A DNA stretch of 64,000 nucleotides from G963676655 sp963678305 (GTDB taxonomy: Bacteria > Verrucomicrobiota > Lentisphaeria > Victivallales > Victivallaceae). The notes under the pieces were generated by a model. It ran no database searches. It had not been told where the DNA came from and was given only the letters and a program-made list of their open reading frames with translations. Position numbers and translations under genes: made by a program. The stretch is from the NCBI GenBank assembly GCA_963678305.2, contig CAXXVV010000014.1, forward strand, positions 124,001 through 188,000, written 5' to 3'. Of this stretch, positions 17,771 to 26,539 are shown one piece after another (position 1 is the stretch's first letter; the number at the start of each line of letters is the position of its first letter).

Positions 17771-19189
17771 ATGAAGATTAAATTGATTTCGCCGCTAACC
17801 TGCTTACGACCAATGGACTCGCTCTGGAAAACCCGGATGGCACCTCCAATATCCCTGCTGGTTTTAAGTGCGTTAACCCCCAAACACCATCAAATAACTA
17901 TGGTTGATGAAAATATCAAGAAAAACGACTTTAAAGACAATCCTGACCTGGTGGGCATCACAATCAAAGTCGACACCTTCTGCCGGGCGGCGGAAATCGC
18001 CTCAAAGTATCGCTCACGCGGGATACCGGTTGTTGTCGGCGGGGTTCACGCCACAGCCGTTCCGGAACAATGTGCTGAGATTGCCGACGCGGTTGTTATC
18101 GGCGAGGGAGAAACACTTTGGCCCCTGCTTCTACGTGAATTTGAAAACGGTATACCGCTCAAAAAATTCTATCGTAATGAAACCCCGGTTGACATATCGA
18201 CGGTACCGGTCCCTGACTGGTCATTGCTGCAAGAAAATAATTACCTTTTTACCAACACGTTGAGAATCGGCCGCGGCTGTCCGTGGACCTGTGATTTCTG
18301 TTACAACAGCTGCAGAAATATGAATTCACATTATCGCATGAAACCAATATCGAATATTCTGCGGGAGATTGAGTCTTTGAAAACCAATCATGTGATGTTT
18401 ATCGACGATAATTTCATCGGTAATCCGCAAAAAAGTCGGCTGCTGCTCAAGGAATTCAAGAAACTGAATTTAACCTGGCATACCGCGGTTTCGGCCAACA
18501 TCGGCCAACACGAAGACATTCTGGACGACATGGCTGAATCCGGCTGCAAAACCCTGTTCATCGGTTTTGAATCCGTCAACCGTGATAATATTTCAGCCGC
18601 CGGTAAAAAACAAAACAAAATTGAAACCTACAATGATACCGTTAAAAAAATTCATGACCGCAAGATGATGGTCAACGCCAGCTTCGCTTTCGGGTTCGAT
18701 GGCGATACGCCTAATGTATTCAATGATACGCTGAAATGGCTGGAAACAAACAAGGTTGAAACCATGACCGGGCATATTCTGACGCCCTACCCCGGCACCG
18801 TCCTCTATGAACGCTGGCTGCGGGAAGGCAGGATAATCGATCACGACCTGACCCACTATGACACCGCTCACGTCGTATTTAAACCGTTCGGTATGAGTCC
18901 GGAAGATCTGTCAAAAGGATACTTGAAAATATATGATGATTTTTATTCCTGGGCATCAATCCTGAAACGAATGCCGGAAGCCCGGGAACAACGTATCGCT
19001 TATCTTGAATTCGCCTTGTTTTATCGTAAATTGGGAAAAATCACTTCATGGTTCGGCGAAAAAGTAGGCATGCGCCGCATGGCAAAACTTGCCACCGCTC
19101 TCGCATACCATCCGAAAACCGCAAATGATAAACCTTTGCAAAAAACATATTTCAATAAAAAAATTACTTTGAATCACTCTGAAATATGA
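17771..19189 (+). CDS. B12-binding-domain radical SAM enzyme
   Basis: 472 residues, with AAAAGGAG 5-6 bp before the start. Residues 1-130 form a Rossmann-like cobalamin-binding domain (VVVGGVHATAVPEQ, VVIGEGE). The radical SAM core follows with CPWTCDFC (Cys170, 174, 177) and later MFIDDNF. The layout is that of BchE/HpnP-like class B enzymes, which methylate or rearrange diverse substrates. The lower-axial His motif DxHxxG is not seen, so any cobalamin may be bound without His ligation. The substrate is unknown. Its operator links it to the membrane protein and regulator genes. Confidence 0.88.
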   Translation: MKIKLISPLTCLRPMDSLWKTRMAPPISLLVLSALTPKHHQITMVDENIKKNDFKDNPDLVGITIKVDTFCRAAEIASKYRSRGIPVVVGGVHATAVPEQCAEIADAVVIGEGETLWPLLLREFENGIPLKKFYRNETPVDISTVPVPDWSLLQENNYLFTNTLRIGRGCPWTCDFCYNSCRNMNSHYRMKPISNILREIESLKTNHVMFIDDNFIGNPQKSRLLLKEFKKLNLTWHTAVSANIGQHEDILDDMAESGCKTLFIGFESVNRDNISAAGKKQNKIETYNDTVKKIHDRKMMVNASFAFGFDGDTPNVFNDTLKWLETNKVETMTGHILTPYPGTVLYERWLREGRIIDHDLTHYDTAHVVFKPFGMSPEDLSKGYLKIYDDFYSWASILKRMPEAREQRIAYLEFALFYRKLGKITSWFGEKVGMRRMAKLATALAYHPKTANDKPLQKTYFNKKITLNHSEI

Positions 19190-19336
19190 ATAATTCAGGT
19201 TAATCCTTCCCCTACAATTCTTTGCTCAAAAAAATTCACCAACAGTGCTTTATTAACGGTGAAATCTGTGCTATATTATAAATTCTGGTAAATTTTTCGG
19301 ATTCAAATATAAAATGAACCCTTGAGGTCGAGTAAA

Positions 19337-20638
19337 ATGAACAACTATGAAGTTAAAGTCGGTGTAATCGGTTTTGGGACGGTCGGAGCAGGCGTCTGCT
19401 CTAATTTGCTGCGTAACGGCGAAATGATGACCCGTCGAACCGGAATCAAACTGACTTTGGCCGCAGTGGCCGATTTAGATATAGAAAGTGATCGCGGCGT
19501 GGAGGTACCGAAGGACCTGCTGACTACCGATGCCGACTCACTGATTGAAAAAGTTGATGTGGTCGTCGAACTGGTCGGCGGCACCACCTTTGCAGCTGAT
19601 ATTATCATGAAAGCACTGAAAGCCGGCAAACCGGTTGTCACCGCTAATAAAGCCCTGTTGGCGGAAAAAGGCGAAATGCTCTTTAAAGCCGCGCAGGAAA
19701 ATAACGTCGATATTTATTATGAAGCCGCCGTTGCCGGCGGAATTCCGGTGATCAAAGCCCTGCGCGAAGGCCTGGCGGCAAACCGCATTGAACGAATTTA
19801 CGGTATTATGAACGGGACCTGTAACTATATTCTGACCCGCATGGAACGTGAAGGCGCCGATTTTGAACCGATTCTCAAAGATGCCCAGGCGCTTGGATAT
19901 GCCGAAGCAGAACCGTCTCTGGACGTCGACGGATATGATACCGCTCACAAGGCCGCGATCCTGGCCGCGCTTGCCTACGGAAAATGGTTCGGTATGGAAG
20001 CGATCCATGTCGAAGGCATTCGCGACATCTCACTGCTTGACCTGAAATTTGCCGATGAACTGGGTTACCGCATAAAATTGCTGGCAGTAATAAAACAGGA
20101 CGAAAGCGACGACATTCAGATCCGGGTTCATCCTACTCTGCTGCCTAAAAGCTCACTGCCGGCCGGCATTATGGAAGTTTTCAATGGCGTAATGATCACC
20201 GGTGACACTGTCGGCGACACCTTGTTCTACGGTCGCGGTGCCGGTCGCGACGCTACTGCCAGCGCGGTCGTAGCCGACCTGCTGGACGTAGCTTTGAATA
20301 TAAAAATGGGATCGGCCCAGCGCGTTCCGGCATTCCGTCCCGGTGCTCAGTTCCGTCATCTGCTGCCGATGGACAGCGTGGTCGGCCGTTACTATCTGCG
20401 CCTGCATGTTGTTGACAATCCTGGAGTTGTCGCGACGGTCTCGAAGATTCTGGGTGATAACGGCATCAGCATATCGAGTATCGTCCAGCACGAAGGCCAT
20501 GATTCTGCCGACAGCGTTCCACTGATGATCCTGACCCATGAGATTCAGGAAAAACACATCCATGACGCAATCAGCCAGCTTGAACAGCAGGATGTGGTTA
20601 AAGCAAAAGTAAAACTATTGAGAATTGAGGATATTTGA
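19337..20638 (+). CDS. hom: Homoserine dehydrogenase
   Basis: 433 residues from the ATG at 19337 (GAGG 9 bp upstream). A TTG 15 bp earlier is less likely. The NAD(P) fold begins VGVIGFGTVGAGV. TANKALLAEKG and the catalytic block IMNGTCNYILTRME with AEAEPSLDVDGYDTAHKAAI are family signatures. A C-terminal ACT domain (about 350-430, LHVVDNPGVVATVSKILGD) suggests feedback control by threonine. It reduces aspartate semialdehyde to homoserine in the threonine/methionine pathway. The aspartokinase gene starts 2 bp after its stop. Confidence 0.95.
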   Translation: MNNYEVKVGVIGFGTVGAGVCSNLLRNGEMMTRRTGIKLTLAAVADLDIESDRGVEVPKDLLTTDADSLIEKVDVVVELVGGTTFAADIIMKALKAGKPVVTANKALLAEKGEMLFKAAQENNVDIYYEAAVAGGIPVIKALREGLAANRIERIYGIMNGTCNYILTRMEREGADFEPILKDAQALGYAEAEPSLDVDGYDTAHKAAILAALAYGKWFGMEAIHVEGIRDISLLDLKFADELGYRIKLLAVIKQDESDDIQIRVHPTLLPKSSLPAGIMEVFNGVMITGDTVGDTLFYGRGAGRDATASAVVADLLDVALNIKMGSAQRVPAFRPGAQFRHLLPMDSVVGRYYLRLHVVDNPGVVATVSKILGDNGISISSIVQHEGHDSADSVPLMILTHEIQEKHIHDAISQLEQQDVVKAKVKLLRIEDI

Positions 20639-20640
20639 TA

Positions 20641-22044
20641 ATGGGAACACATACTGTTGAGAAAATCGGCGGTACTTCAATGAGCCGCTTCGGAGAGCTG
20701 ATGAACAACGTTATCGTCGGCAGCCGTTTACCGGAGGATCTTTATGACCGCGTTTTTGTGGTTTCTGCCTACGGCGGCATCACCAACCTGTTATTAGAAG
20801 ACAAAAAAACCGGCGAACCCGGCGTATACGGTAAATTTGCCGCGGATGATCACAGCTGGGAACAGTCTTTGGAATACGTACGTGATGAGATGATTAAATG
20901 CAATCGTTCATTTGCCGATATTAAACTGGATCAGGAAGTGGCCGACACTTTCGTCAATGAGCGGATAAACGGAATCAAGCAATGCTTATCCGACCTGATG
21001 CGCTTGCGTTCATTCGGTCATTTCAAACCGGAAGATTATCTGCCGGCCAGTCGGGAATTTCTTAGCGCCGTCGGAGAGGCGCATAGTGCATTCAACTCAG
21101 TTATGATCCTCCGCGAACACGGAATAAATGCCCTCTTTGTTGATCTTAGCGGCTGGAAAGATACTGACATTTGCTCTATTGAGGAAATGATCGTCAAAAA
21201 TATCAAAGACATTGATTTCTCCACCTGCATGCCGATCGTAACCGGTTATGTCAAATGCGCCGAAGGTATTATGAACCGTTTCGATCGCGGCTACAGCGAA
21301 ATCACGTTCAGCAAACTTGCAGTTCTTACCGATGCAGCCGAAGGCATTATTCACAAAGAATTCCATTTGAGTACCGGCGATCCCAAACTTATGGGAGTAG
21401 ACAACGTCGCAATCATCGGCAACACCAATTTTGATATTGCCGATCAGTTGGCGGATATGGGCATGGAGGCAATTCACTCCAAAGCATCGAAAGAAATGGA
21501 ATTGAAAAATATTCCGATCAGAGTTAAAAACGCTTTTGATCCTGAGCATCCGGGAACATTGATCAGCCGTGACTACGTTTCACCGGACCCCAGAGTTGAG
21601 ATGATCTGCGGTCGTAAAGACACTCTTGCAATTCAGGTTTACGACCCGGAAATGGTTGGGGAATGCGGCTATGACTGGAAACTGCTGGAAAGCCTGAAAG
21701 CATATAAAATAAGCTATATCGCCAAAAACACCAATGCCAATACAATCAATCATCTGGTAAGTGAGAAAGCCAAGAATGTTGATAAATGTATTGAGAAAAT
21801 AATTGCTGATTTCCCGACAGCGAACGTATCTTCAAAAGAAGTCGCAATTGTCTCAGTCATCGGCTCCAATATGTCCATCCCGGGCTTTTTAGCTCGAGCG
21901 GCATCCGCACTCTCAAAAGCTGGGGTCAATATCCTCGCCCTGGATCAGAGTATGCGCCAAATCAACATGCAGTTCATTGTTGAGCGCGACGATTTTGAAA
22001 CCGCACAAAAAGCGTTGCACCACGAGCTTGTTGAGAAATTATAA
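20641..22044 (+). CDS. Aspartate kinase, ectoine-type (Ask_Ect-like) form
   Basis: 467 residues from ATG 20641. The N-terminus HTVEKIGGTSMSRFGE departs from the common KFGGTS motif and resembles the Ask_Ect group found in ectoine clusters. The kinase domain includes LSGWKDTD, GYSEITFSKLA and LMGVDNVAI-like elements. Two C-terminal ACT domains span about 320-465 (EVAIVSVIGSNMS, MQFIVERDDFETA). It phosphorylates aspartate as the first step to Lys/Thr/Met. No ectABC genes are in the window, and pairing with hom points to general threonine/methionine supply. Confidence 0.9.
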   Translation: MGTHTVEKIGGTSMSRFGELMNNVIVGSRLPEDLYDRVFVVSAYGGITNLLLEDKKTGEPGVYGKFAADDHSWEQSLEYVRDEMIKCNRSFADIKLDQEVADTFVNERINGIKQCLSDLMRLRSFGHFKPEDYLPASREFLSAVGEAHSAFNSVMILREHGINALFVDLSGWKDTDICSIEEMIVKNIKDIDFSTCMPIVTGYVKCAEGIMNRFDRGYSEITFSKLAVLTDAAEGIIHKEFHLSTGDPKLMGVDNVAIIGNTNFDIADQLADMGMEAIHSKASKEMELKNIPIRVKNAFDPEHPGTLISRDYVSPDPRVEMICGRKDTLAIQVYDPEMVGECGYDWKLLESLKAYKISYIAKNTNANTINHLVSEKAKNVDKCIEKIIADFPTANVSSKEVAIVSVIGSNMSIPGFLARAASALSKAGVNILALDQSMRQINMQFIVERDDFETAQKALHHELVEKL

Positions 22045-22045
22045 A

Positions 22046-22212
22046 CTAGTGTTCAGTTTCAGGTGATATTTAATATAAGTCGCCGGAATTTTTTGGCGGT
22101 TTCAAAATAAAATAAAGTACGGCATAGCAGCGTTATGTAAACTTTATCTTATGAAGAAAAGCCATAAAATAACCAGACATGGTATTAAATTCATCGTGAA
22201 ACTGGACACTAG
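22046..22212. mobile_element. MITE-like element with terminal inverted repeats
   Basis: The 167-bp segment is bounded by inverted repeats, 22046-22061 and 22197-22212, matching at 15 of 16 positions (CTAGTGTTCAGTTTCA against CTAGTGTCCAGTTTCA). The similarity extends inward to about 30 bp at 24 of 30 positions. CTAG at both ends may be the duplicated target. It encodes no full protein. A short frame starting at 22151 (MKKSHKITRHGIKFIVK) could be a transposase remnant. It sits 1 bp after the aspartokinase stop and before the gene's terminator. Confidence 0.65.
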
Positions 22213-22230
22213 CTCAATGCTATTTTTTTC

Positions 22231-22259
22231 AAGCAGGAATTAACGTTCCTGCTTTTTTT
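22231..22259 (+). terminator. Rho-independent terminator of the hom-aspartokinase operon
   Basis: A perfect 9-bp stem (AAGCAGGAA, 22231-22239, with TTCCTGCTT, 22246-22254), a 6-base loop and seven T residues. It is now 186 bp from the aspartokinase stop because the MITE-like element lies between. Confidence 0.88.
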
Positions 22260-22263
22260 ATAG

Positions 22264-23235
22264 CTATAAAAGTAATTTTCGGAAGCAGTAGATTGCGGTG
22301 CCTTTCGGGTCGAGGCCGCGGCTGAGTTGTTTGTTTTCCACACGGTCGGGATCATCAAATTTGCGGGCCGTTGCCCGGATGAAGAGTTTTGAACCTAATA
22401 TCGCTCCGTCGGTGAAGTGTCGGGTCCGTCTCAGAAAGCGGACCGGCATCGATTCTTTGCGGCGCGCGGTCTGGTCCTCTTCGGCTATCTCGGCCGCGTT
22501 CGCGCCGCGTTCGGCCGCGATAATTCTAGTCAGGGAACACTTGAACTCCGTATAATAATCAGTGTCGCTCCAGCTCGAAGTGTCGGTATAATCGATCAAT
22601 TTTTTGTAGTGTTTGATGAAGTTGGCGTGGTACTGGTGTTTGCCGCTGCCGTTGTAGCGTCCCCAGGTAGTGAACCGGTAATCGGCCGGATTTTCGGTCA
22701 ATTTGGCCCGGACCGGGTTGAGTTCGACGTATTGCAGACAGGCTTCGAGGGCGTCGGCGCCTTCGAGGATGACGCTTTTGAAGCGGTCGGCCCAGAGGCG
22801 GCCGATGTGATCGTAAGTCCGGTTGAAAACCACCGAAAAACGCTGTTGGTAAGCTCGCATGAAGTAGCTGATGTCGATCATTTTCGCGCCGGTTTCGCGG
22901 CAGAGTTTTTTGTGTTTGGGCTCAATAAATGGCATTTTTTTCATCGTGTAGGTCAAATCGCCCTCCATCGACTTGTAATAAGCGTTGTGGCGGGCGGCGA
23001 TTTCAGCCTCGGAAGGCAGTTCGTTTTGGCCGGGAGCGTAGACCACCAGGTGAAAATGATTGCCCATCCAGGCGGCGGAAATGACCTCGATCAGGAAGTA
23101 TTGCGTGAGATTTTGCAGCAACGTAAAGCCGTACTCGCGATCGCCCGAGGCAAACGGCAGGTCGCCTTTATAGCCAGAGACCCGGTTCATCAGGTGGTAA
23201 TAGCAGCCCCGGCCCGCAATTTTCATTCGTTTCAT
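22264..23235 (-). CDS. REP-associated tyrosine transposase (RAYT, Y1/HUH family)
   Basis: 323 residues. The Y1 domain includes the HUH metal motif in AAWMGNHFHLVVYAPG and a helix with FMRAYQQRFSVVFNRTY that holds candidate catalytic tyrosines. GRLWADRFKSVILEG and YVELNPVRAKL are typical of RAYT proteins, which act on single-stranded REP hairpins. The gene is visibly more GC-rich than its neighbours (many GCG, CGG and CCG codons), which suggests transfer or different ancestry. No flanking REP palindromes were recognised. A GGAGGACACC site precedes the start. Confidence 0.9.
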   Translation of the reverse strand: MKRMKIAGRGCYYHLMNRVSGYKGDLPFASGDREYGFTLLQNLTQYFLIEVISAAWMGNHFHLVVYAPGQNELPSEAEIAARHNAYYKSMEGDLTYTMKKMPFIEPKHKKLCRETGAKMIDISYFMRAYQQRFSVVFNRTYDHIGRLWADRFKSVILEGADALEACLQYVELNPVRAKLTENPADYRFTTWGRYNGSGKHQYHANFIKHYKKLIDYTDTSSWSDTDYYTEFKCSLTRIIAAERGANAAEIAEEDQTARRKESMPVRFLRRTRHFTDGAILGSKLFIRATARKFDDPDRVENKQLSRGLDPKGTAIYCFRKLLL

Positions 23236-23391
23236 GGTGTCCTCCTGTTTGGGTTATGAGTTACAATAATGCCGAATTCGAGATTGTCAAATAAAAAGTA
23301 CATGGTAATTAAAAATTTATTAATAAATTTGATTATTTAATATATTAGTCTATTGTAAACAATTGCGTTTAACAAAAAAGGAATGAGTAAT

Positions 23392-24219
23392 ATGCTAAGG
23401 ATAAAATTTATATTCTCCACTGCAATTTTAGTATCTGGATGCTATATGTCTTTTGCGAACCCTCAAATGAATGAGAATAAAGATGCCTTTGAAAAAGCTG
23501 ATAGCACCGGGAAATGGAAAGAGGTACTGTTTGATAAAGGTACGATCGGCTGCAACTGGCGGGATAACTGGTTTTTAGATGGTAAAATATCTTCAGTCAG
23601 CAATCGAAAAGACGGCATGCAATTAACATCAGGCCCACAGTATGGTAATAACTCTCACCACATGGTGTTATGGACTAAAAAAGTATTTAACGGGGACCTG
23701 AAAATTGATTACGAATACACCCGTCTGGATTTTGAAAATCGCTGCGTATGCATCATTTATATTCAGGCATCCGGAAGTGGAAAAGGCCCATATGATAAAG
23801 ATATTTCAAAATGGAACAAACTGCGCGAAGAACCAGCTATGAGCCAGTATTTCAATCACATGAATACTTATCATGTCAGCTATGCAGCTTTTCCAAATAA
23901 AGACCGGGAAAATGAAGATTACGTCCGGGCAAGACGCTATGTGCCTGAAAAAAATGGCTTGCGCGGAACTGATCTGAAGCCTGACTATTTCAACACCGGA
24001 CTATTCGCCCCTGGCATCCCTCACAAAATATCAATTATCAAAAAAGGGAACGATATTTTTATGAGAGTCAGCAATTCAAAGAAGACTTGCTACTTCCATT
24101 GGCACAATGATAAGCTCCCACCGATTAAATCAGGCCGCATCGGTTTGCGCCAGATGTTCACCCGCTCTATGCGAGTTAAAAATATTCGAATTAGTCAACC
24201 TGAAAAAATAAAGAAATGA
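23392..24219 (+). CDS. DUF1961-like exported protein, probable lipoprotein
   Basis: 275 residues from the ATG at 23392, which is better spaced from AAAGGA than the ATG at 23383. The N-terminus MLRIKFIFSTAILVSGC ends in a lipobox (VSGC), so it is probably lipid-anchored. The rest resembles DUF1961, a concanavalin-like fold related to glycan-binding or -cleaving proteins: LFDKGTIGCNWRDNWFLDGK, a DFENRCVCIIYIQASG stretch and a final 'SGRIGLRQMFTRSMRVKNIRIS' type strand set. The substrate is unknown. Its stop overlaps the start of the aldo/keto reductase gene. Confidence 0.65.
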   Translation: MLRIKFIFSTAILVSGCYMSFANPQMNENKDAFEKADSTGKWKEVLFDKGTIGCNWRDNWFLDGKISSVSNRKDGMQLTSGPQYGNNSHHMVLWTKKVFNGDLKIDYEYTRLDFENRCVCIIYIQASGSGKGPYDKDISKWNKLREEPAMSQYFNHMNTYHVSYAAFPNKDRENEDYVRARRYVPEKNGLRGTDLKPDYFNTGLFAPGIPHKISIIKKGNDIFMRVSNSKKTCYFHWHNDKLPPIKSGRIGLRQMFTRSMRVKNIRISQPEKIKK

Positions 24220-25220
24220 AAGAAATCATGAATTATTCTGCTTCCAAAAAACGTTACGACGACATGGTATACAACCGCTGCGGCAACAGCGGCCTGAAAC
24301 TGCCGGCAATCTCACTGGGACTCTGGCATAACTTTGGCGGCGTCGACAAACTCGAAAATTGCCGCGATATGCTGCGGACCGCCTTTGATCTTGGGATTAC
24401 TCATTTTGACCTGGCTAATAATTACGGTCCGCCTCCGGGTTCCGCCGAAACAACATTCGGAATTCTGCTTGAACAAGATTTCCGACCTTACCGCGACGAA
24501 CTAATAATATCCACCAAAGCCGGACACCTGATGTGGCCGGGGCCATACGGCGAATGGGGTTCAAAAAAATATTTAGTCTCAAGTCTTGATCAGAGCTTAA
24601 AGAGAATGAAGCTTGATTATGTTGACATATTTTACTCACATCGTCCGGATCCGGATACCCCCCTGGAAGAAACGATGGGAGCATTGGCTTCAATCGTACA
24701 ACAAGGAAAAGCCCTTTATGTCGGGATATCCAAATATTCACCTGAAAACACCAGAAAAGCAGCACAGATTCTGAAAAAATTAAATACGCCATTCGTGATT
24801 CAGCAGGACCCGTATAACATGTTCCGTCGCGAACCGGAAGACGAACTGCTTGGCACTCTGGATGAACTTGGCCTTGGATGCATCGTTTTTTGTCCTTTGG
24901 CTCAAGGACTTCTGACAAACAAATACCTGAACGGCATACCGACAGACTCACGTGCCGGCAAGGAAGGTACATTCCTGAAGAAGGAGCAAATTTCGGAAGC
25001 AATCGTAAACAAGGTTATCAAACTGGACAAAATTGCATCACTACGTGACCAAAGCCTCGCACAGATGGCCCTCTCATGGTGTCTTCGAGACAGTCGGGTG
25101 ACCTCGGCGCTGATAGGAGCCAGCAGACCACAGCAGATCAGTGAAAATATCAAATCAGTCCATCAAACACAATTCAGTGATGAAGAATTGAACCAGATCG
25201 ACAAAATCCTCTCTGAATAA
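24216..25220 (+). CDS. Aldo/keto reductase, YghZ/Gpr-like
   Basis: 334 residues. YNRCGNSGLKLPAISLGLWH at the start and HFDLANNYGPPPGSAE with STKAGHLMWPGPYGEWGSKK are characteristic of the L-glyceraldehyde 3-phosphate reductase (YghZ) branch. The catalytic tetrad includes Asp and Tyr in DLANNYG, Lys in STKAGH, and His in FYSHRPD. It is a cytoplasmic NADPH-dependent reductase. It overlaps the DUF1961-like gene by 4 bp, so a sugar-related role is plausible. Confidence 0.9.
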   Translation: MKEIMNYSASKKRYDDMVYNRCGNSGLKLPAISLGLWHNFGGVDKLENCRDMLRTAFDLGITHFDLANNYGPPPGSAETTFGILLEQDFRPYRDELIISTKAGHLMWPGPYGEWGSKKYLVSSLDQSLKRMKLDYVDIFYSHRPDPDTPLEETMGALASIVQQGKALYVGISKYSPENTRKAAQILKKLNTPFVIQQDPYNMFRREPEDELLGTLDELGLGCIVFCPLAQGLLTNKYLNGIPTDSRAGKEGTFLKKEQISEAIVNKVIKLDKIASLRDQSLAQMALSWCLRDSRVTSALIGASRPQQISENIKSVHQTQFSDEELNQIDKILSE

Positions 25221-25613
25221 AACTTTTTCTGCAAACAATCAAATAATCACCGGGCCGTCAAAAAACAGCCCGGTGAATTAATTACTGCGTCAATAATTCT
25301 ATTTCAACCAATTTCATCATAAAAGATTGCCTCTTTTTAAGTTGTTCTCGAAAAAAAACTTGCATTTCAGGAAACTTTTCAGTAAAATTGTAAGAAAGCA
25401 TCAATCCCAGGTGTTATAAAAAATAACTCCGGGATTATTTCAACCATGCGAATTTGGAGTTACGCAGTTCAATGATCTCCCGGGTAAAATACGGAATGAC
25501 TTAGCTTATCGGCATTCACGAGGGTGAGGAGATTGAGCGTTTATGCAAAAAAAATGGTGTTCTCGCTTATACTTTTACAGAGGTTAAATCATATTTATAG
25601 GGAGACAGGTCGA
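25221..25613. other. 393-bp intergenic region with a hairpin and a short gene remnant
   Basis: A 9-bp GC-rich stem (TCACCGGGC, 25247-25255, with GCCCGGTGA, 25268-25276) follows the aldo/keto reductase gene and may end its transcript, though no T-run follows. On the minus strand 25435-25500 reads VIPYFTREIIELRNSKFAWL then K and a stop, directly after another stop. It looks like the last codons of a lost gene. The rest is AT-rich and should hold the promoter of the pseudopilin gene. Confidence 0.4.
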
Positions 25614-26342
25614 ATGAAAAAGTGTAAATTCACATTAATTGAACTCATGGTGGTCATGATGATAATAGCAATTCTGGCCGCTTTACTACTACCGATGCTG
25701 GGCAAATCACGCGATCGGGCAAAGTTCATTTCGTGCGTCTCGAATTTGAAGCAGATAGGAACTGGATTTGAGCTTTATTCAAACTATTATGACGGGTTGA
25801 TTCCTCCGATCAATCCGGTCGAGGGATATTCCGGCGAGTCAACCAACGTGATTATGGATGCCGACGGAAAACCACGCGGTCTTGGTCTGTTTATCGATGT
25901 TTTGCAAATGCAGATAAAACTGCTGGGGTGCCCTCTGAACGTCAAAGCGCGTCCTAAAATAATTCAGGAAAAGTGGAAAGCCGGAGGCGTTGTCCAAAGC
26001 GCTTTTATGTATCGCCAGAATGACGGTAAAGATATTTATGTTGACCAGGCAACCGGCATTGTTACGGAAGATTTCAATATAAGGTGGGCTCATAAAGACA
26101 ATCTGCACAAAGGTGTCGTCATGGATGACGCGAGGTGGGACGGCACCGACGGAGCTCCCGATAACACCGGAGCTCATAACTATAACACCGTCAACATCCT
26201 CAAAGGCGACGGTCATGTTCTAAGTATGCTTAACAAGAAGGATTTTAATAGCGGATTGGTCCACAACGGCGGGGCTAATTCAATCAATGCCGTTTGGGCC
26301 AGAATCGACCGGTATAAGGCAGAGGATTTGAAAAAAGAATAA
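25614..26342 (+). CDS. Pseudopilin-like (prepilin N-terminus, H-X9-DG type) protein
   Basis: 242 residues from the ATG at 25614 (GGGAGA upstream). Frame-extended starts up to 25524 add a sequence with no signal features. The N-terminus MKKCKFTLIELMVVMMIIAI (then LAALLLPMLGKSRDRA) is a type IV prepilin methylation segment with Glu at +5, but the residue before Phe is Lys rather than Gly. The C-terminus has NYNTVNILKGDGHV, the H-X9-DG motif of this family. It is probably a membrane-anchored, surface-exposed protein. Its terminator follows at 26380. Confidence 0.8.
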   Translation: MKKCKFTLIELMVVMMIIAILAALLLPMLGKSRDRAKFISCVSNLKQIGTGFELYSNYYDGLIPPINPVEGYSGESTNVIMDADGKPRGLGLFIDVLQMQIKLLGCPLNVKARPKIIQEKWKAGGVVQSAFMYRQNDGKDIYVDQATGIVTEDFNIRWAHKDNLHKGVVMDDARWDGTDGAPDNTGAHNYNTVNILKGDGHVLSMLNKKDFNSGLVHNGGANSINAVWARIDRYKAEDLKKE

Positions 26343-26379
26343 TTACATTCATTCTTAAACTAAATATCTGCACATCTTA

Positions 26380-26407
26380 AAACCTGCATTTATATGCAGG
26401 TTTTTTT
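26380..26407 (+). terminator. Rho-independent terminator after the pseudopilin gene
   Basis: A perfect 10-bp stem (AAACCTGCAT, 26380-26389, with ATGCAGGTTT, 26394-26403), a TTAT loop and a run of T residues, 38 bp after the stop codon. Confidence 0.92.
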
Positions 26408-26539
26408 ATTGGCGGCAATAGCATAAAAGAGCGGTGTTTGCGTCAGAACAACTTGATTTTCGAGAAAGTTAAAGTATGTTTACGATTCGCCTGTTTTTGT
26501 CTGAAACGGCATTATGCCATGAAAAAGGATTAATATATT

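Noticed and set aside
22417..23259. 280-codon plus-strand frame over the RAYT gene
   Set aside because: The minus-strand frame has the HUH motif and RAYT signatures. The plus frame arises from its GC-rich codons.
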